Assembly: GCF_936928535.1 (NCBI RefSeq)
Contig: NZ_CAKZHY010000094.1
Location: 124,001-188,000 of the forward strand
Origin: an uncultured Bradyrhizobium sp.
GTDB lineage: Bacteria > Pseudomonadota > Alphaproteobacteria > Rhizobiales > Xanthobacteraceae
Direction of reading: 5' to 3'
DNA: 64,000 bases
A program made the position numbers and the translations under genes. How positions within the stretch are numbered: position 1 is the first letter of the stretch; each line of letters opens with the position of its first letter. Shown piece by piece: positions 48,064 to 56,549 of the stretch. Below the pieces are notes generated by a model, which saw nothing but the letters and a program-made list of their open reading frames with translations, did no database searches and was not told the DNA's origin.

Positions 48064-48762
48064 TCAGTAGATCTGGTCCGACTTTCGATCGTCATCGAAT
48101 GTGAGGGACCATGCCTCGCCTGCGGCCACGGTGATCGTATCGGTGCGCAGCAGACGACCCGACACGCGCAGCTCGAAAGGATAGGTGCCGGGCGGCAGAT
48201 CCAGCATTTGCGGGTGATTGATGCCGCCCGCGATCTCGATGGTTTGATCGTTGATGACAAGCGAAGCCACGTCCGGCCGCAGATAGCCGAAGATCAGTCG
48301 CGCTTGTCCTGATGTCGGCAGGACATTGGCCTTGGCCGCGGCCTCGGTATTTCGCTGCACCAGGTCGATTGTGGTCTCGTCCTTGACGCCGAGCCTCAGG
48401 GTGGCCGGTCCCTTCGGGGAGACGAAGGCGAGCTGGGCGTGATCGGCGGCAACCACCGTGTCATCAGGCTTTTCCCGCCAGCTGCGCTTTCCGAGCTCCA
48501 CGCGGTAGAAGGCGAGCACGTCGCTGATGTCCGCCCGCACGGTGGTCTTGAGCTCGAGCCGGAGTGGGGCTTCGACACCGTTGATGGACTTGCTGATAAA
48601 GCTTCCCGCGTGGCTGGATCGCTTCGGAACGGGTAGGTCGGCGTGCGGATCTGCTGCGGTGAGCGGCTCCTGTGAGCAGCCAGCAAGAAGCGTGAGGCCG
48701 CATGCCAACAGCCGCAACCGTGCCAGGACCTTCGTCCCGCACTTTACCGTCGTCATACCCAT
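48064..48762 (-). CDS. Lipoprotein of the tandem 'GW-module' family, copy 3
   Basis: A 232-aa protein with a lipobox (LLACGLTLLAGCS, Cys29), so a lipoprotein. Residues about 75-100 carry the module DVLAFYRVELGKRSWREKPD (the Gly-Trp is Ser-Trp here), then HAQLAFVSPKGPATLRLGV, DLVQRNTEAAAKANVLP, LDLPPGTYPFEL and GRLLRTDTITVAAGEAWSL. These match stretch for stretch the C-terminal domains of the genes at 48897 and 51159, so the three arose by duplication. Function unknown. Confidence 0.8.
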   Translation of the reverse strand: MGMTTVKCGTKVLARLRLLACGLTLLAGCSQEPLTAADPHADLPVPKRSSHAGSFISKSINGVEAPLRLELKTTVRADISDVLAFYRVELGKRSWREKPDDTVVAADHAQLAFVSPKGPATLRLGVKDETTIDLVQRNTEAAAKANVLPTSGQARLIFGYLRPDVASLVINDQTIEIAGGINHPQMLDLPPGTYPFELRVSGRLLRTDTITVAAGEAWSLTFDDDRKSDQIY

Positions 48763-48896
48763 TCTCCGGCAATGTTGCGCGCCGTGATCTTCGCGCGATG
48801 CAGCGGCTGCGACACCGTCGCGGCCGTCTCTCGACGACTAGTCGCCTCTCGGACCGGCCAGGTTCAACCTGGCCGCCTCCTGCAAGGGCTGCGCGA

Positions 48897-51065
48897 TCAA
48901 TACATTTGCAGCGGCAGCACCTCGCCGGTCGGCCCCACCATCAGGCCCCAGGCATCGCCCGCGGCGATGTCGATCGTGTCGTTGCGGGCGGGGCGGCCGG
49001 CCATTTTGAGCGAATATTGATACTTGCCGGGCGGCAGATCGAGCATCGGCCCTTTTGGCGATTGCGGCCCGCCGGCGCCCGCCGCAACCTTGACGGTCTG
49101 CTTGTTGATGGTGAGCACGGCTTCCTGGCTGCCCATATTGCCGAGCAGCAACTTGGCTTGGCCCGGCTTGGGCATGATGTCCGCCTTGGCCGCGGCCTCA
49201 GGATTCTTCTGCACCAAATTGACCGACGTCTCGCCACTGGCGCGGCCGAGCTTCAGCATGGCGGGCCCTTGCGGGGACGCGAAGGCGAGCTGCACGCGAT
49301 CGGCTGATGTCACCGCGCCGTCAGGCTTCTCCTGCCAACCGAGCTTCGTCAGCTCACGACGATAGAACGCGAGCACATCGCTGAGCTCGGCCGGCACGCT
49401 AGCGTCGAGCTCGCGGCGGAACGGCACCTCGATGCCGGGCAGTTTGGCAGAGCCGAGCGACGTCGATGTGTGTTGCTTCGGCACGGGCAACGCCGAGTCC
49501 GGGTCCGCTTCCAGGGCGACGGACGTTTTGGCTTGCGGGCCGGCAAGGTCGTTGGTCGCCGGCGGGGGAGCGGCAGGCTTGGCGGCTGCCGTTCTCAGTC
49601 CGGATCCGTTGGCGCTGACGTTCACCTTCGGGCCCATCTGCATCAAGGTCATCGAGATCGACTTGCCGGCCTTGGAGAATTCCATCACCGCCATGTTGGG
49701 CTGGTTGATGACGGAAGGCTCCTCCTTCCAGCCGGCGGGCTTCAGCGAGGTGCGGTAGAAGGCGGCCAGCGCCTTCACGCTCGAGGTCGAGTTGAATTCA
49801 AGCCGGCCGTCGCCGGACTCGACCTCCTGCGCGTTCTCGGGCACCGGCAGCGGCGTGTTGCTGCCTGCGAGCGCCTGCAGCGGCGCGTCCGAGAGCGTGG
49901 CGGCCTGATCCTTGCGCCTGACAGCGTCCTCGGCGAGGACCTGCTTGGTCATCGCCTCCGCGTCCTTCATGAACTGGTCGTCAGCGTCCTTCTTCGCCTT
50001 GGCGCGGGCGGCGAGTACGCTTTCCTTCACCTGCGCGGTCAGATGGACCATGGTGAAATCGTATTTGCGACCGAGATGCAGCACGCCGTTCTCCTCCGGC
50101 GAGGAGAATTTCAGGGCGATCTCGTCGCCGGGGGCAAGAGGTGCACTTCCCTGTTCGATCCAGCCGCGCGCGGCAAATTCGCGATGGTAGAAGGCCTCTA
50201 CAGCGGGAAGATCGGCAAGGGCTGCAACGATCAGCTCGCGCGTGGCGGTTCGGGCGTTGCCCCGGCCCGAGGATGATTTGAATGGCTTCGGCTCCGGCAG
50301 GCCGGCCGTATTGCCGGCCTCGAGATTGGTGGGCAGCGCGAACGGCGCGATCCTGATGTCGACATTGGTGCGCCCGTCGTCGCGACGCGTCAGTGTCAGC
50401 ATCACCGGCTTCTGATAGTTGAACCCCGTCGATGCATCATCGGCATGGCCATAGAACGCGCGTATGCCGTTCGGCACTGATGCGGACAGGTCCGCATTCG
50501 GCCAGCTTGCCGCCGTTTCGGGCGTCAGCCTGCGCCAGCCGATCGCGGCCATTTCCTTTGCAAAGAAGTCCTGCGTGGCCTCGAGGCTCGCCGGCGCGAT
50601 GCAGCCGAGATAGGGCCGCGTCTCGTCGAACACGAGGTCAACAGCGCCCTCGGGGAAGGGCACGTTCGAATAGATCCGGCTCGGCGAGTAGGTCACCGCG
50701 GATTGGTCGGGACGGCCGAGGCCCTGCGTGAACGAGACGGACAGTCCCTGCCGTCCCTTCTTGAAGGCGAGACTGGTGCTGGTCTCGTCGAGCGGGCGGA
50801 CATAGGGCACCCAGCCCTCAGTGATGAGCATCTTCTTGACGGCAGCCGATGTCACCGCGACCACGGTCGGCACCGCGTACTGCCTCTGGGAGGAATCGGG
50901 GTGCGAGGTGTCCTCGATCGCGCCTGGCAGCATCGGCACTGTGCGAGGGTCGATATAGCCGGCATCGAATTGCGCCGCGCGTACGGCGCTCGCCATCAGC
51001 AGAAAGCCGCAGGCAAGCAGCAGCCCACGTGTCGGGACCTGCATCCCGCGCTTGATCATCGACAT
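48897..51065 (-). CDS. Large exported protein of the tandem 'GW-module' family, copy 2
   Basis: A 722-aa protein with a signal peptide (RGLLLACGFLLMASAVRA). It contains five copies of a helix ending in Gly-Trp, near residues 84, 176, 301, 445 and 576 (for example LAAFYRTSLKPAGWKEE, DVLAFYRRELTKLGWQEKPD), each followed by beta strands. A coiled-coil-like Lys/Asp/Ala stretch lies at 350-390. The last domain, ending GLMVGPTGEVLPLQMY, is shared with both neighbours. The start at 51065 follows AGGAG. Function unknown; a periplasmic structural or binding role is likely. Confidence 0.8.
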   Translation of the reverse strand: MSMIKRGMQVPTRGLLLACGFLLMASAVRAAQFDAGYIDPRTVPMLPGAIEDTSHPDSSQRQYAVPTVVAVTSAAVKKMLITEGWVPYVRPLDETSTSLAFKKGRQGLSVSFTQGLGRPDQSAVTYSPSRIYSNVPFPEGAVDLVFDETRPYLGCIAPASLEATQDFFAKEMAAIGWRRLTPETAASWPNADLSASVPNGIRAFYGHADDASTGFNYQKPVMLTLTRRDDGRTNVDIRIAPFALPTNLEAGNTAGLPEPKPFKSSSGRGNARTATRELIVAALADLPAVEAFYHREFAARGWIEQGSAPLAPGDEIALKFSSPEENGVLHLGRKYDFTMVHLTAQVKESVLAARAKAKKDADDQFMKDAEAMTKQVLAEDAVRRKDQAATLSDAPLQALAGSNTPLPVPENAQEVESGDGRLEFNSTSSVKALAAFYRTSLKPAGWKEEPSVINQPNMAVMEFSKAGKSISMTLMQMGPKVNVSANGSGLRTAAAKPAAPPPATNDLAGPQAKTSVALEADPDSALPVPKQHTSTSLGSAKLPGIEVPFRRELDASVPAELSDVLAFYRRELTKLGWQEKPDGAVTSADRVQLAFASPQGPAMLKLGRASGETSVNLVQKNPEAAAKADIMPKPGQAKLLLGNMGSQEAVLTINKQTVKVAAGAGGPQSPKGPMLDLPPGKYQYSLKMAGRPARNDTIDIAAGDAWGLMVGPTGEVLPLQMY

Positions 51066-51158
51066 CGACAAGTCTCCTGGAATTCGCGAGGGCGGCCCAG
51101 TCAGCTAGTCGCTGATGGAACCTGACAGGTTCAATGGCGGTATCCGGCGGAGCCGAAT

Positions 51159-51917
51159 TCAATAGAGCTGCAGCGGCGACCACAAATCGCCTTCGGGGCC
51201 GACCGTCACCTCCCAGGCATCGCCAGCCGCCAGCTCGATCGTCGTGTCGCGGTCCGCTCCGCTGTCGATCTTCAAAGCGTAGGCGTATTTGCCCGGCGGA
51301 ACGTTGAAGAGCGGCGCCTCCGGGCGTTCCTTGCCGGCGCGGGGTGGAAGTGTGACGGTGTGGTTGTCGAGCGTGAGCACGGTTTCCTTGTCGGCAAGAT
51401 TGGTGAACATCAGCGCCGCGCGGCCCGGCCGCGGCATCACATGCGCCATGGTCGCGGCCTGCTTGTTTCGTTGCACCAGATTGACCTGGGTGCTCGAGCC
51501 CCTGCGCTCGAGCTCCAGCGCCGCCGGCCCGATCGGGGTCGTGAACGCGAGCCGGACGTGATCGCTGGCGATGTCGGCGCCATCGTGCTGCTCCTGCCAG
51601 CCGCGCTTGCCGAGCTCGGTGCGGTAGAAGGCGAGCACGTCGCCCAGTTCTGCGGGGATGCGGGCCGTGAGCTTAGTGCGCAGCGGCGCGTCGATGCCGA
51701 GCATTTTCGTGGTGCCGATCTCGCGATAGCTGGTCCTTGTCGGCGCAGGCAGCACGGCGTCGGGATCCGTCGTGAGCGCGGACGAAAACAGCAGCGGCAG
51801 ATATGGCGTCCATCCGGTCGCGCCTGCCGCGGCCACGCCGCTCGTGAGCAAAGCGAGGCCGCACACGAACAGCCGCCATCGTGCCGGGACTTTCGTCCCG
51901 CGCCTTACCGTCGTCAT
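51159..51917 (-). CDS. Exported protein of the tandem 'GW-module' family, copy 1
   Basis: A 252-aa protein with a signal peptide or anchor (RLFVCGLALLTSGVAAAG). The module DVLAFYRTELGKRGWQEQHD is followed by HVRLAFTTPIGPAALELERR, NLVQRNKQAATMAHVMP and the end EVTVGPEGDLWSPLQLY, matching the last domain of the 722-aa neighbour. The ATG at 51917 has GGAGAG; the longer frame to 51992 is rejected. Same strand as its two paralogues and recF. Confidence 0.8.
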   Translation of the reverse strand: MTTVRRGTKVPARWRLFVCGLALLTSGVAAAGATGWTPYLPLLFSSALTTDPDAVLPAPTRTSYREIGTTKMLGIDAPLRTKLTARIPAELGDVLAFYRTELGKRGWQEQHDGADIASDHVRLAFTTPIGPAALELERRGSSTQVNLVQRNKQAATMAHVMPRPGRAALMFTNLADKETVLTLDNHTVTLPPRAGKERPEAPLFNVPPGKYAYALKIDSGADRDTTIELAAGDAWEVTVGPEGDLWSPLQLY

Positions 51918-52035
51918 GGTGTTTCTCTCCAGGGATATCGCGCATGTCGATCGCGCGATGCAACGGCTGCGACACCGCCTGCGCGGCCTCACAAACCTAG
52001 TCGCGGCCCGAATAAGCCGGGTTCAACAAGTTGCG

Positions 52036-53172
52036 CTATCGCCGCGCGGAAACGCGTCCGCTCTCGACGTCAAAGACTTCGCCGCCCGCGCCGATCTCGG
52101 CAAACGCGGCCGGGTCCGCGCCGGTCAGCCAGACCTGCGCGCCGAGCTTGCGCAGCTCGTCGAACAGCGCGGCGCGCCTGTTGGGATCGAGATGGGCAAC
52201 GACCTCGTCGAGCAGCAGCAGCGGCACGATGCCGGTCATCTCCGCGACCAGCGTCGCGTGTGCCAGCACCAGCCCGATCAGCAGCGCCTTCTGCTCGCCG
52301 GTGGAGGCATCGCGCGCCGGCATGCCTTTCGGGGCGTAGATCACCTGCAGATCGGTGAGATGCGGGCCGTCGGTGGTGCGGCCGGCGATGGCATCGCGCG
52401 GGCGGTTGTTGCGCAGGATCTGGCGATAGCGGTCCTCGACCGAGGTCGCGGTCTCCTCGAGCAGCGCGTTCTCCATCCAGCCGTCGAGCGCGATCTGGGC
52501 GGAGGGGAATGCGGATTGTTGCGCACGCGCGTTGAGCATGCCGGTCAGCCGCGCCGCGGTCTGGCCGCGCGTGGCGGCAACCGCGACGGCAAGCTCGGCG
52601 GTCTCGCGCTCGATCGCGTCACACCAATGGTCGTCGTAATTGCGCGTCTCGAGCAGCCGGTTGCGCGAGCGCAGTGACCGTTCCAGCGCGTTGATGCGGC
52701 TGGAGTGCTCGCTGTCGATCGCCAGCACCAGGCGGTCGAAGAAGCGGCGCCGCTCGGACGCGGCGCCCATGAACAGCCCGTCCATCGCCGGCGTCAGCCA
52801 CACCATGCGGATGTGGTCGCCGAAGCTGGCGGCCGAATTCACCGGCTCGCGGTCGATGCGGCAGCGGCGGTTGACGGCCGCGTCCGCGCGCGGCGGCTCG
52901 ATGCCGGTGCCGAGCGTGGCGAGGCCCAGCGCGCCCTCGACCTGGGCGGAGACCGCCCAGGAGCCGTCGCCCTGGTTGTCGGCGACATCCTCCAGCGTGG
53001 CGCGCCGCAGGCCCCGGCCCGGCGACAGGAACGAGATCGCCTCGATGCAATTGGTCTTGCCCGCCCCGTTCGGCCCGACCAGCGCCACCATGTCAGCCGC
53101 CGTCTCGAGCCCCGCCGCCCGGTAGTTCCGAAAATGCGTCAGCGTCAGGCGATGAATGCGGGAGGGGGTCAT
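52036..53172 (-). CDS. recF: DNA replication/repair protein RecF
   Basis: A 378-aa SMC-like ATPase: Walker A ALVGPNGAGKTNCIEAISFL, RRRFFDRLVLAIDSEHSSRI, the signature DASTGEQKALLIGLVLAHA and Walker B LLLLDEVVAHLDPNRR. Loads RecA at gapped DNA with RecOR. It is in the usual dnaN-recF-gyrB order but separated from dnaN by a DUF559 gene and repeats, and from gyrB by three paralogous genes. Confidence 0.95.
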   Translation of the reverse strand: MTPSRIHRLTLTHFRNYRAAGLETAADMVALVGPNGAGKTNCIEAISFLSPGRGLRRATLEDVADNQGDGSWAVSAQVEGALGLATLGTGIEPPRADAAVNRRCRIDREPVNSAASFGDHIRMVWLTPAMDGLFMGAASERRRFFDRLVLAIDSEHSSRINALERSLRSRNRLLETRNYDDHWCDAIERETAELAVAVAATRGQTAARLTGMLNARAQQSAFPSAQIALDGWMENALLEETATSVEDRYRQILRNNRPRDAIAGRTTDGPHLTDLQVIYAPKGMPARDASTGEQKALLIGLVLAHATLVAEMTGIVPLLLLDEVVAHLDPNRRAALFDELRKLGAQVWLTGADPAAFAEIGAGGEVFDVESGRVSARR

Positions 53173-53199
53173 GTCAGCTCGTTAGTGCCGGCTTTGCTT

Positions 53200-53258
53200 C
53201 CCCTCCCCCCTTGTGGGGGAGGGTGGCGCCTCACGAAGTGAGGCGACGGGTGAGGGGT
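53200..53258. repeat. Family E half-element, left flank of the DUF559 gene
   Basis: CCCTCCCCCCTTGTGGGGGA ... GCGCCTCACGAAGTGAGGCG ... GGGTGAGGGGT: the same left half as in complete E copies at 42829 and 63368. It ends 4 bp before the DUF559 stop codon. Confidence 0.85.
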
Positions 53259-53261
53259 ATC

Positions 53262-53627
53262 TTACCGCCCGGCAAGCTTTGCAAGGATGTCCTCCAATAC
53301 AGAAGCGGATTGCTGCAACACATCGTTGTTCCAATAGCGCTCAACGGCGAAGCCTTCAGCGGAGAGGGCTGCATCGCGAACCGCATCGCGTTGTGACTCC
53401 GCATGCTGGCTTCCATCGATCTCGATCACAAGGCGCTTCTCGAAGCATACGAAATCGAGAATGTAGTTCTTGAATGGGACCTGCCGGCGAAACTTGAATG
53501 TGGAGAGGCGGCGGTCCCTCAGCAAGCGCCACATTGCGGCTTCGGCATCTGTCGGTTCGTGCCGCATATTCTTCGCAAACAGGCGGAGAGGTTTGGGGAT
53601 CGGCCGATGGGACGGATCCTGCGTCAC
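53262..53627 (-). CDS. DUF559 (Vsr-like) endonuclease-domain protein bracketed by repeats
   Basis: A 121-aa DUF559 protein: LRLFAKNMRHEPTDAEAAMW, LLRDRRLSTFKFRRQVPFKN, YILDFVCFEKRLVIEIDGSQ, AESQRDAVRDAALSAEGFAV, RYWNNDVL. The D-x19-ExD-like pattern with Gln (LDFVCF...EIDGSQH) is the PD-(D/E)XK nuclease core shared with Vsr. The start is ambiguous (GTG 53627 or TTG 53630), and the likely Shine-Dalgarno, GAGGGG, is supplied by the adjacent repeat. Placed between recF and dnaN, exactly between two inverted E half-repeats. Confidence 0.82.
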   Translation of the reverse strand: MTQDPSHRPIPKPLRLFAKNMRHEPTDAEAAMWRLLRDRRLSTFKFRRQVPFKNYILDFVCFEKRLVIEIDGSQHAESQRDAVRDAALSAEGFAVERYWNNDVLQQSASVLEDILAKLAGR

Positions 53628-53628
53628 C

Positions 53629-53693
53629 AACCCCTCACCCGACCGAGTTTGTTTCCACCAGCGGAACTGCCCTCTCCCACAAGGGGAGAGGGC
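53629..53693. repeat. Family E half-element, right flank of the DUF559 gene
   Basis: AACCCCTCACCCGACCGAG ... CTCTCCCACAAGGGGAGAGG, the inverted counterpart of the left flank at 53200-53258. It overlaps the start codon region of the DUF559 gene. Confidence 0.8.
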
Positions 53694-53744
53694 ACAGCAA
53701 CGTGCATCGCGCTTTCGTTGAGCGGAGAAGCCGCTGCCTCACCC

Positions 53745-54863
53745 TCACACCCGCATCGGCATCAGCACGTACAGGGCGCTCTTGTCGTCCTTGTCCTGCA
53801 CCAGGGTCGGCGAGCCGGGGTCGGCGAGGCGGAGCACGGCGACGTCGCCTTCGATCTGGGCGGCGATGTCGAGCAGATAGCGGGAGTTGAAGCCGATATC
53901 GAGCGCGTCGGAGGCGTACTCGACCTCGAGCTCTTCGGTGGCGCTGCCGGAATCCGGATTGGTCACTGACAGCACCAGCTTGCCCGGCGACAACGACAGT
54001 TTCACCGCGCGGCCGCGTTCGCTCGAAATCGTCGAGACGCGATCGACCGCGTTCTCAAAATCCTTCTTGTCGACCACCAGCTCCTTGTCATTGCCCTGCG
54101 GAATGACGCGGCCGTAATCGGGGAAGGTGCCGTCGATCAGTTTCGAGGTCAGCACCACGTTGCCGATCGTAAAGCGGATCTTGGCCTGCGACAGCTCGAT
54201 CGTCATCTCGGCTTCGGTGTCCTCGATCAGGCGCTGCACCTCGCCGACGGTCTTGCGCGGCACGATGACGCCCGGCATGCCCTCGGCGCCCTTGGGCTGC
54301 ACCAGGTCGAGCTGGGCGAGGCGGTGGCCGTCGGTGGCAACGCCGCGCAACGTGGCGGCCTTCGCCGTGCCGGCGGCGTGCAGATAGATGCCGTTGAGGT
54401 AATAGCGCGTCTCCTCGGTCGAGATCGCGAACTGGGTGCGGTCGATCAGCCGCTTGACGTCCTTGGCGGCGAGATTGAACGAATGCGAGAGGTCGCCGGC
54501 GGCAAGGTCAGGGAAATCATTCTCCGGCAGGGTCTGCAGCGTGAAGCGCGAGCGGCCGGCGCGGATCGCCAGCACGGCGCGGTCGCCGTCGGCCTCCAGC
54601 ACGATCTGCGAGCCGTCGGGCAGCTTGCGCACGATGTCGTAGAACATGTGCGCCGGCACCGTCGTCGAGCCGGCCGTTGCCGTTTCCGCAGGCAGCGTTT
54701 CCGTCACCTCGAGGTCGAGGTCGGTCGCCTTCAGCGACAATTTCGCGTTCTCGGCGCGCACCAACACGTTGCCCAGGATCGGAATCGTGTTGCGGCGCTC
54801 AACCACGCGATGGACATGGCCCAGCGATTTCAGGAGTTGCGCGCGTTCGACCGTAACCTTCAT
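53745..54863 (-). CDS. dnaN: DNA polymerase III sliding clamp (beta subunit)
   Basis: A 372-aa beta clamp of three similar domains: MKVTVERAQLLKSLGHVHRV with VERRNTIPILGNVL, FAISTEETRYYLNGIYLHAA with TDGHRLAQ, and the C-terminal DALDIGFNSRYLLDIAAQ ending ALYVLMPMRV. Forms a ring on DNA for processivity. The ATG at 54863 is standard; the frame upstream to 54926 is not homologous. Downstream of dnaA with a 270-bp spacer. Confidence 0.97.
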   Translation of the reverse strand: MKVTVERAQLLKSLGHVHRVVERRNTIPILGNVLVRAENAKLSLKATDLDLEVTETLPAETATAGSTTVPAHMFYDIVRKLPDGSQIVLEADGDRAVLAIRAGRSRFTLQTLPENDFPDLAAGDLSHSFNLAAKDVKRLIDRTQFAISTEETRYYLNGIYLHAAGTAKAATLRGVATDGHRLAQLDLVQPKGAEGMPGVIVPRKTVGEVQRLIEDTEAEMTIELSQAKIRFTIGNVVLTSKLIDGTFPDYGRVIPQGNDKELVVDKKDFENAVDRVSTISSERGRAVKLSLSPGKLVLSVTNPDSGSATEELEVEYASDALDIGFNSRYLLDIAAQIEGDVAVLRLADPGSPTLVQDKDDKSALYVLMPMRV

Positions 54864-55133
54864 TGCACTACTCGCCCGATCCCCAAAGATGGAAAAAGCC
54901 GGGCGGAGGACAGCGCGCCGCGGCATCGAAAACCCCGGCAGGCCGGGTCATCGAGCCGATATGACCAAAGCCGTCAGGGTCGCGCAAGGTGGCTCGGATG
55001 GCCGGGGGATTCAAGGGATCGGGAGCCAGTTCCCCACGATTTACCCGCCCAAAGGAAAACCGCCGCCCGGGCAAGGTATCGCCGGGGCGGCGGGAGGCGG
55101 GGAGGAAGCCTTAGGCGTTTATTCCTTGGGCGC
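54864..55133. other. Non-coding dnaA-dnaN spacer
   Basis: About 270 bp without a credible gene. It is GC-rich with palindromic bits (GCCCGGCTTTTTCCATC on the minus strand) and probably holds a separate dnaN promoter. Confidence 0.5.
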
Positions 55134-56546
55134 TTATTCCTGCAACTGCCGCTTGAGCGACTCGACCTCCTCGGACAGCGCATTGTCCTTGGACACCAGC
55201 GCCTCGATCTTGCGCACCGCGTGCAGCACCGTGGTGTGGTCGCGGCCACCGAACCTGCGGCCGATCTCGGGGAGGGAGCGCAGGGTCAGCGTCTTGGCGA
55301 GGTACATCGCCACCTGGCGCGGACGCACCACATTGGCGGTGCGGCGCGAGGACAACAGGTCGGAGCGGCTGACATTATACTGCCGCGCCACCACGCGCTG
55401 AATGTCCTCGATCTTGATCCGCTTCGGCTCCGAGGGGCGGATCAGGTCGCGCACCTCGTGCTCGGCCATCTCCAGCGTCACCGGCCGGTTGTTGAGCTTC
55501 GAATGCGCCAGCAGCCGGTTGATCGCGCCTTCGAGATCCCGGCCGTTATGGGTGATGGCGCGGGCCAGATAGATCAGCACCTCCTCCGGCACGTCGAAGG
55601 TCGCATGGTGGGTGCGGGCGGCTGTGACGCGCGACTTGAGAATGCCGTGGCGCAGCTCCTCGCCGAGCGAGCCCATCTCGACCACCAGGCCGCCGGCGAG
55701 GCGCGAGCGGACGCGATCGTCGAGGCTCTCCAGGTCGGACGGCGGACGGTCGGCCGCGATCACGACCTGACGGCCGGCATCGATCAGCGCATTCAGCGTG
55801 TGACAGAACTCGGCCTGGGTCGACTTGCCCTGCAGGAACTGGAGATCGTCGATCACGAGCACGTCGATGCCGCGCAGCGCCTCCTTGAAGGCCAGCGCCG
55901 TCTGAGTCTTCAGCGCGGCGACGAAGCCATACATGAACTTCTCGGCGGTGAGATAGAGCACCTTGCGCTCGTTGCCGGAATTGCCGGCCCACGTCACAGC
56001 CTGCAAGAGATGCGTCTTGCCGAGGCCGACGCCGGCATGGATGTAGAGCGGGTTGAACATCACGGGGTCGCCGCGGCGACCTTCGGCGACCTGACGCGCG
56101 GCCGCGTGGGCCAGCGTGTTGGAGCGGCCGACGACGAAGCTCGCAAAGGTCAGGCGGGGATCGAGCGGCGAGCCGCCGAGCGCGTCATGATTGGCGGAGA
56201 CAGGCGCGGTCGCGGTCGAGCGCAGCTCGGGCGCAGGGGCGCGGCGCGCTTCGACCGGCGCGGGCGCTTCCTTCGGCTGCACCACGGGACGCACGGCGGA
56301 GCGAACGGTGAGATCGATGCGATGCACTTCCGGCATCTCGGCCTGCCAGCACGACAGCACGCGCTCGGCATAATGGGCCTGGATCCAGCTCTTCAGGAAG
56401 CGGGTTGGAACCGAGAGACGCACGCTCTCGTCCTGCACGCCTTCGAGGTCCATGCGCGCAAACCAGCTCGTATAGACGTCTTCGCCAACGTTCGTGCGCA
56501 GGCGATTCTTCACGCGTGACCAGCGATCCTGTTCCGATGTCGTCAT
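55134..56546 (-). CDS. dnaA: Chromosomal replication initiator DnaA
   Basis: A 470-aa DnaA. Domain I ([20 protein letters not shown]), a linker rich in Ala/Pro, AAA+ domain with Walker [17 protein letters not shown] and Walker [14 protein letters not shown], and the DNA-binding domain IV ([40 protein letters not shown]). It initiates replication at oriC. Two adjacent ATGs (56549, 56546) are possible; the 5' extension to 56642 has no resemblance to domain I. Upstream lies 1.3 kb of non-coding DNA with DnaA-box-like sites. Confidence 0.96.
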   Translation of the reverse strand: MTTSEQDRWSRVKNRLRTNVGEDVYTSWFARMDLEGVQDESVRLSVPTRFLKSWIQAHYAERVLSCWQAEMPEVHRIDLTVRSAVRPVVQPKEAPAPVEARRAPAPELRSTATAPVSANHDALGGSPLDPRLTFASFVVGRSNTLAHAAARQVAEGRRGDPVMFNPLYIHAGVGLGKTHLLQAVTWAGNSGNERKVLYLTAEKFMYGFVAALKTQTALAFKEALRGIDVLVIDDLQFLQGKSTQAEFCHTLNALIDAGRQVVIAADRPPSDLESLDDRVRSRLAGGLVVEMGSLGEELRHGILKSRVTAARTHHATFDVPEEVLIYLARAITHNGRDLEGAINRLLAHSKLNNRPVTLEMAEHEVRDLIRPSEPKRIKIEDIQRVVARQYNVSRSDLLSSRRTANVVRPRQVAMYLAKTLTLRSLPEIGRRFGGRDHTTVLHAVRKIEALVSKDNALSEEVESLKRQLQE

Positions 56547-56549
56547 CAT

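Noticed and set aside
54324..56519. A 731-aa frame opposite dnaA and dnaN
   Set aside because: It covers two essential genes on the other strand and is low-complexity Arg/Gln/Gly-rich; a typical antisense shadow.
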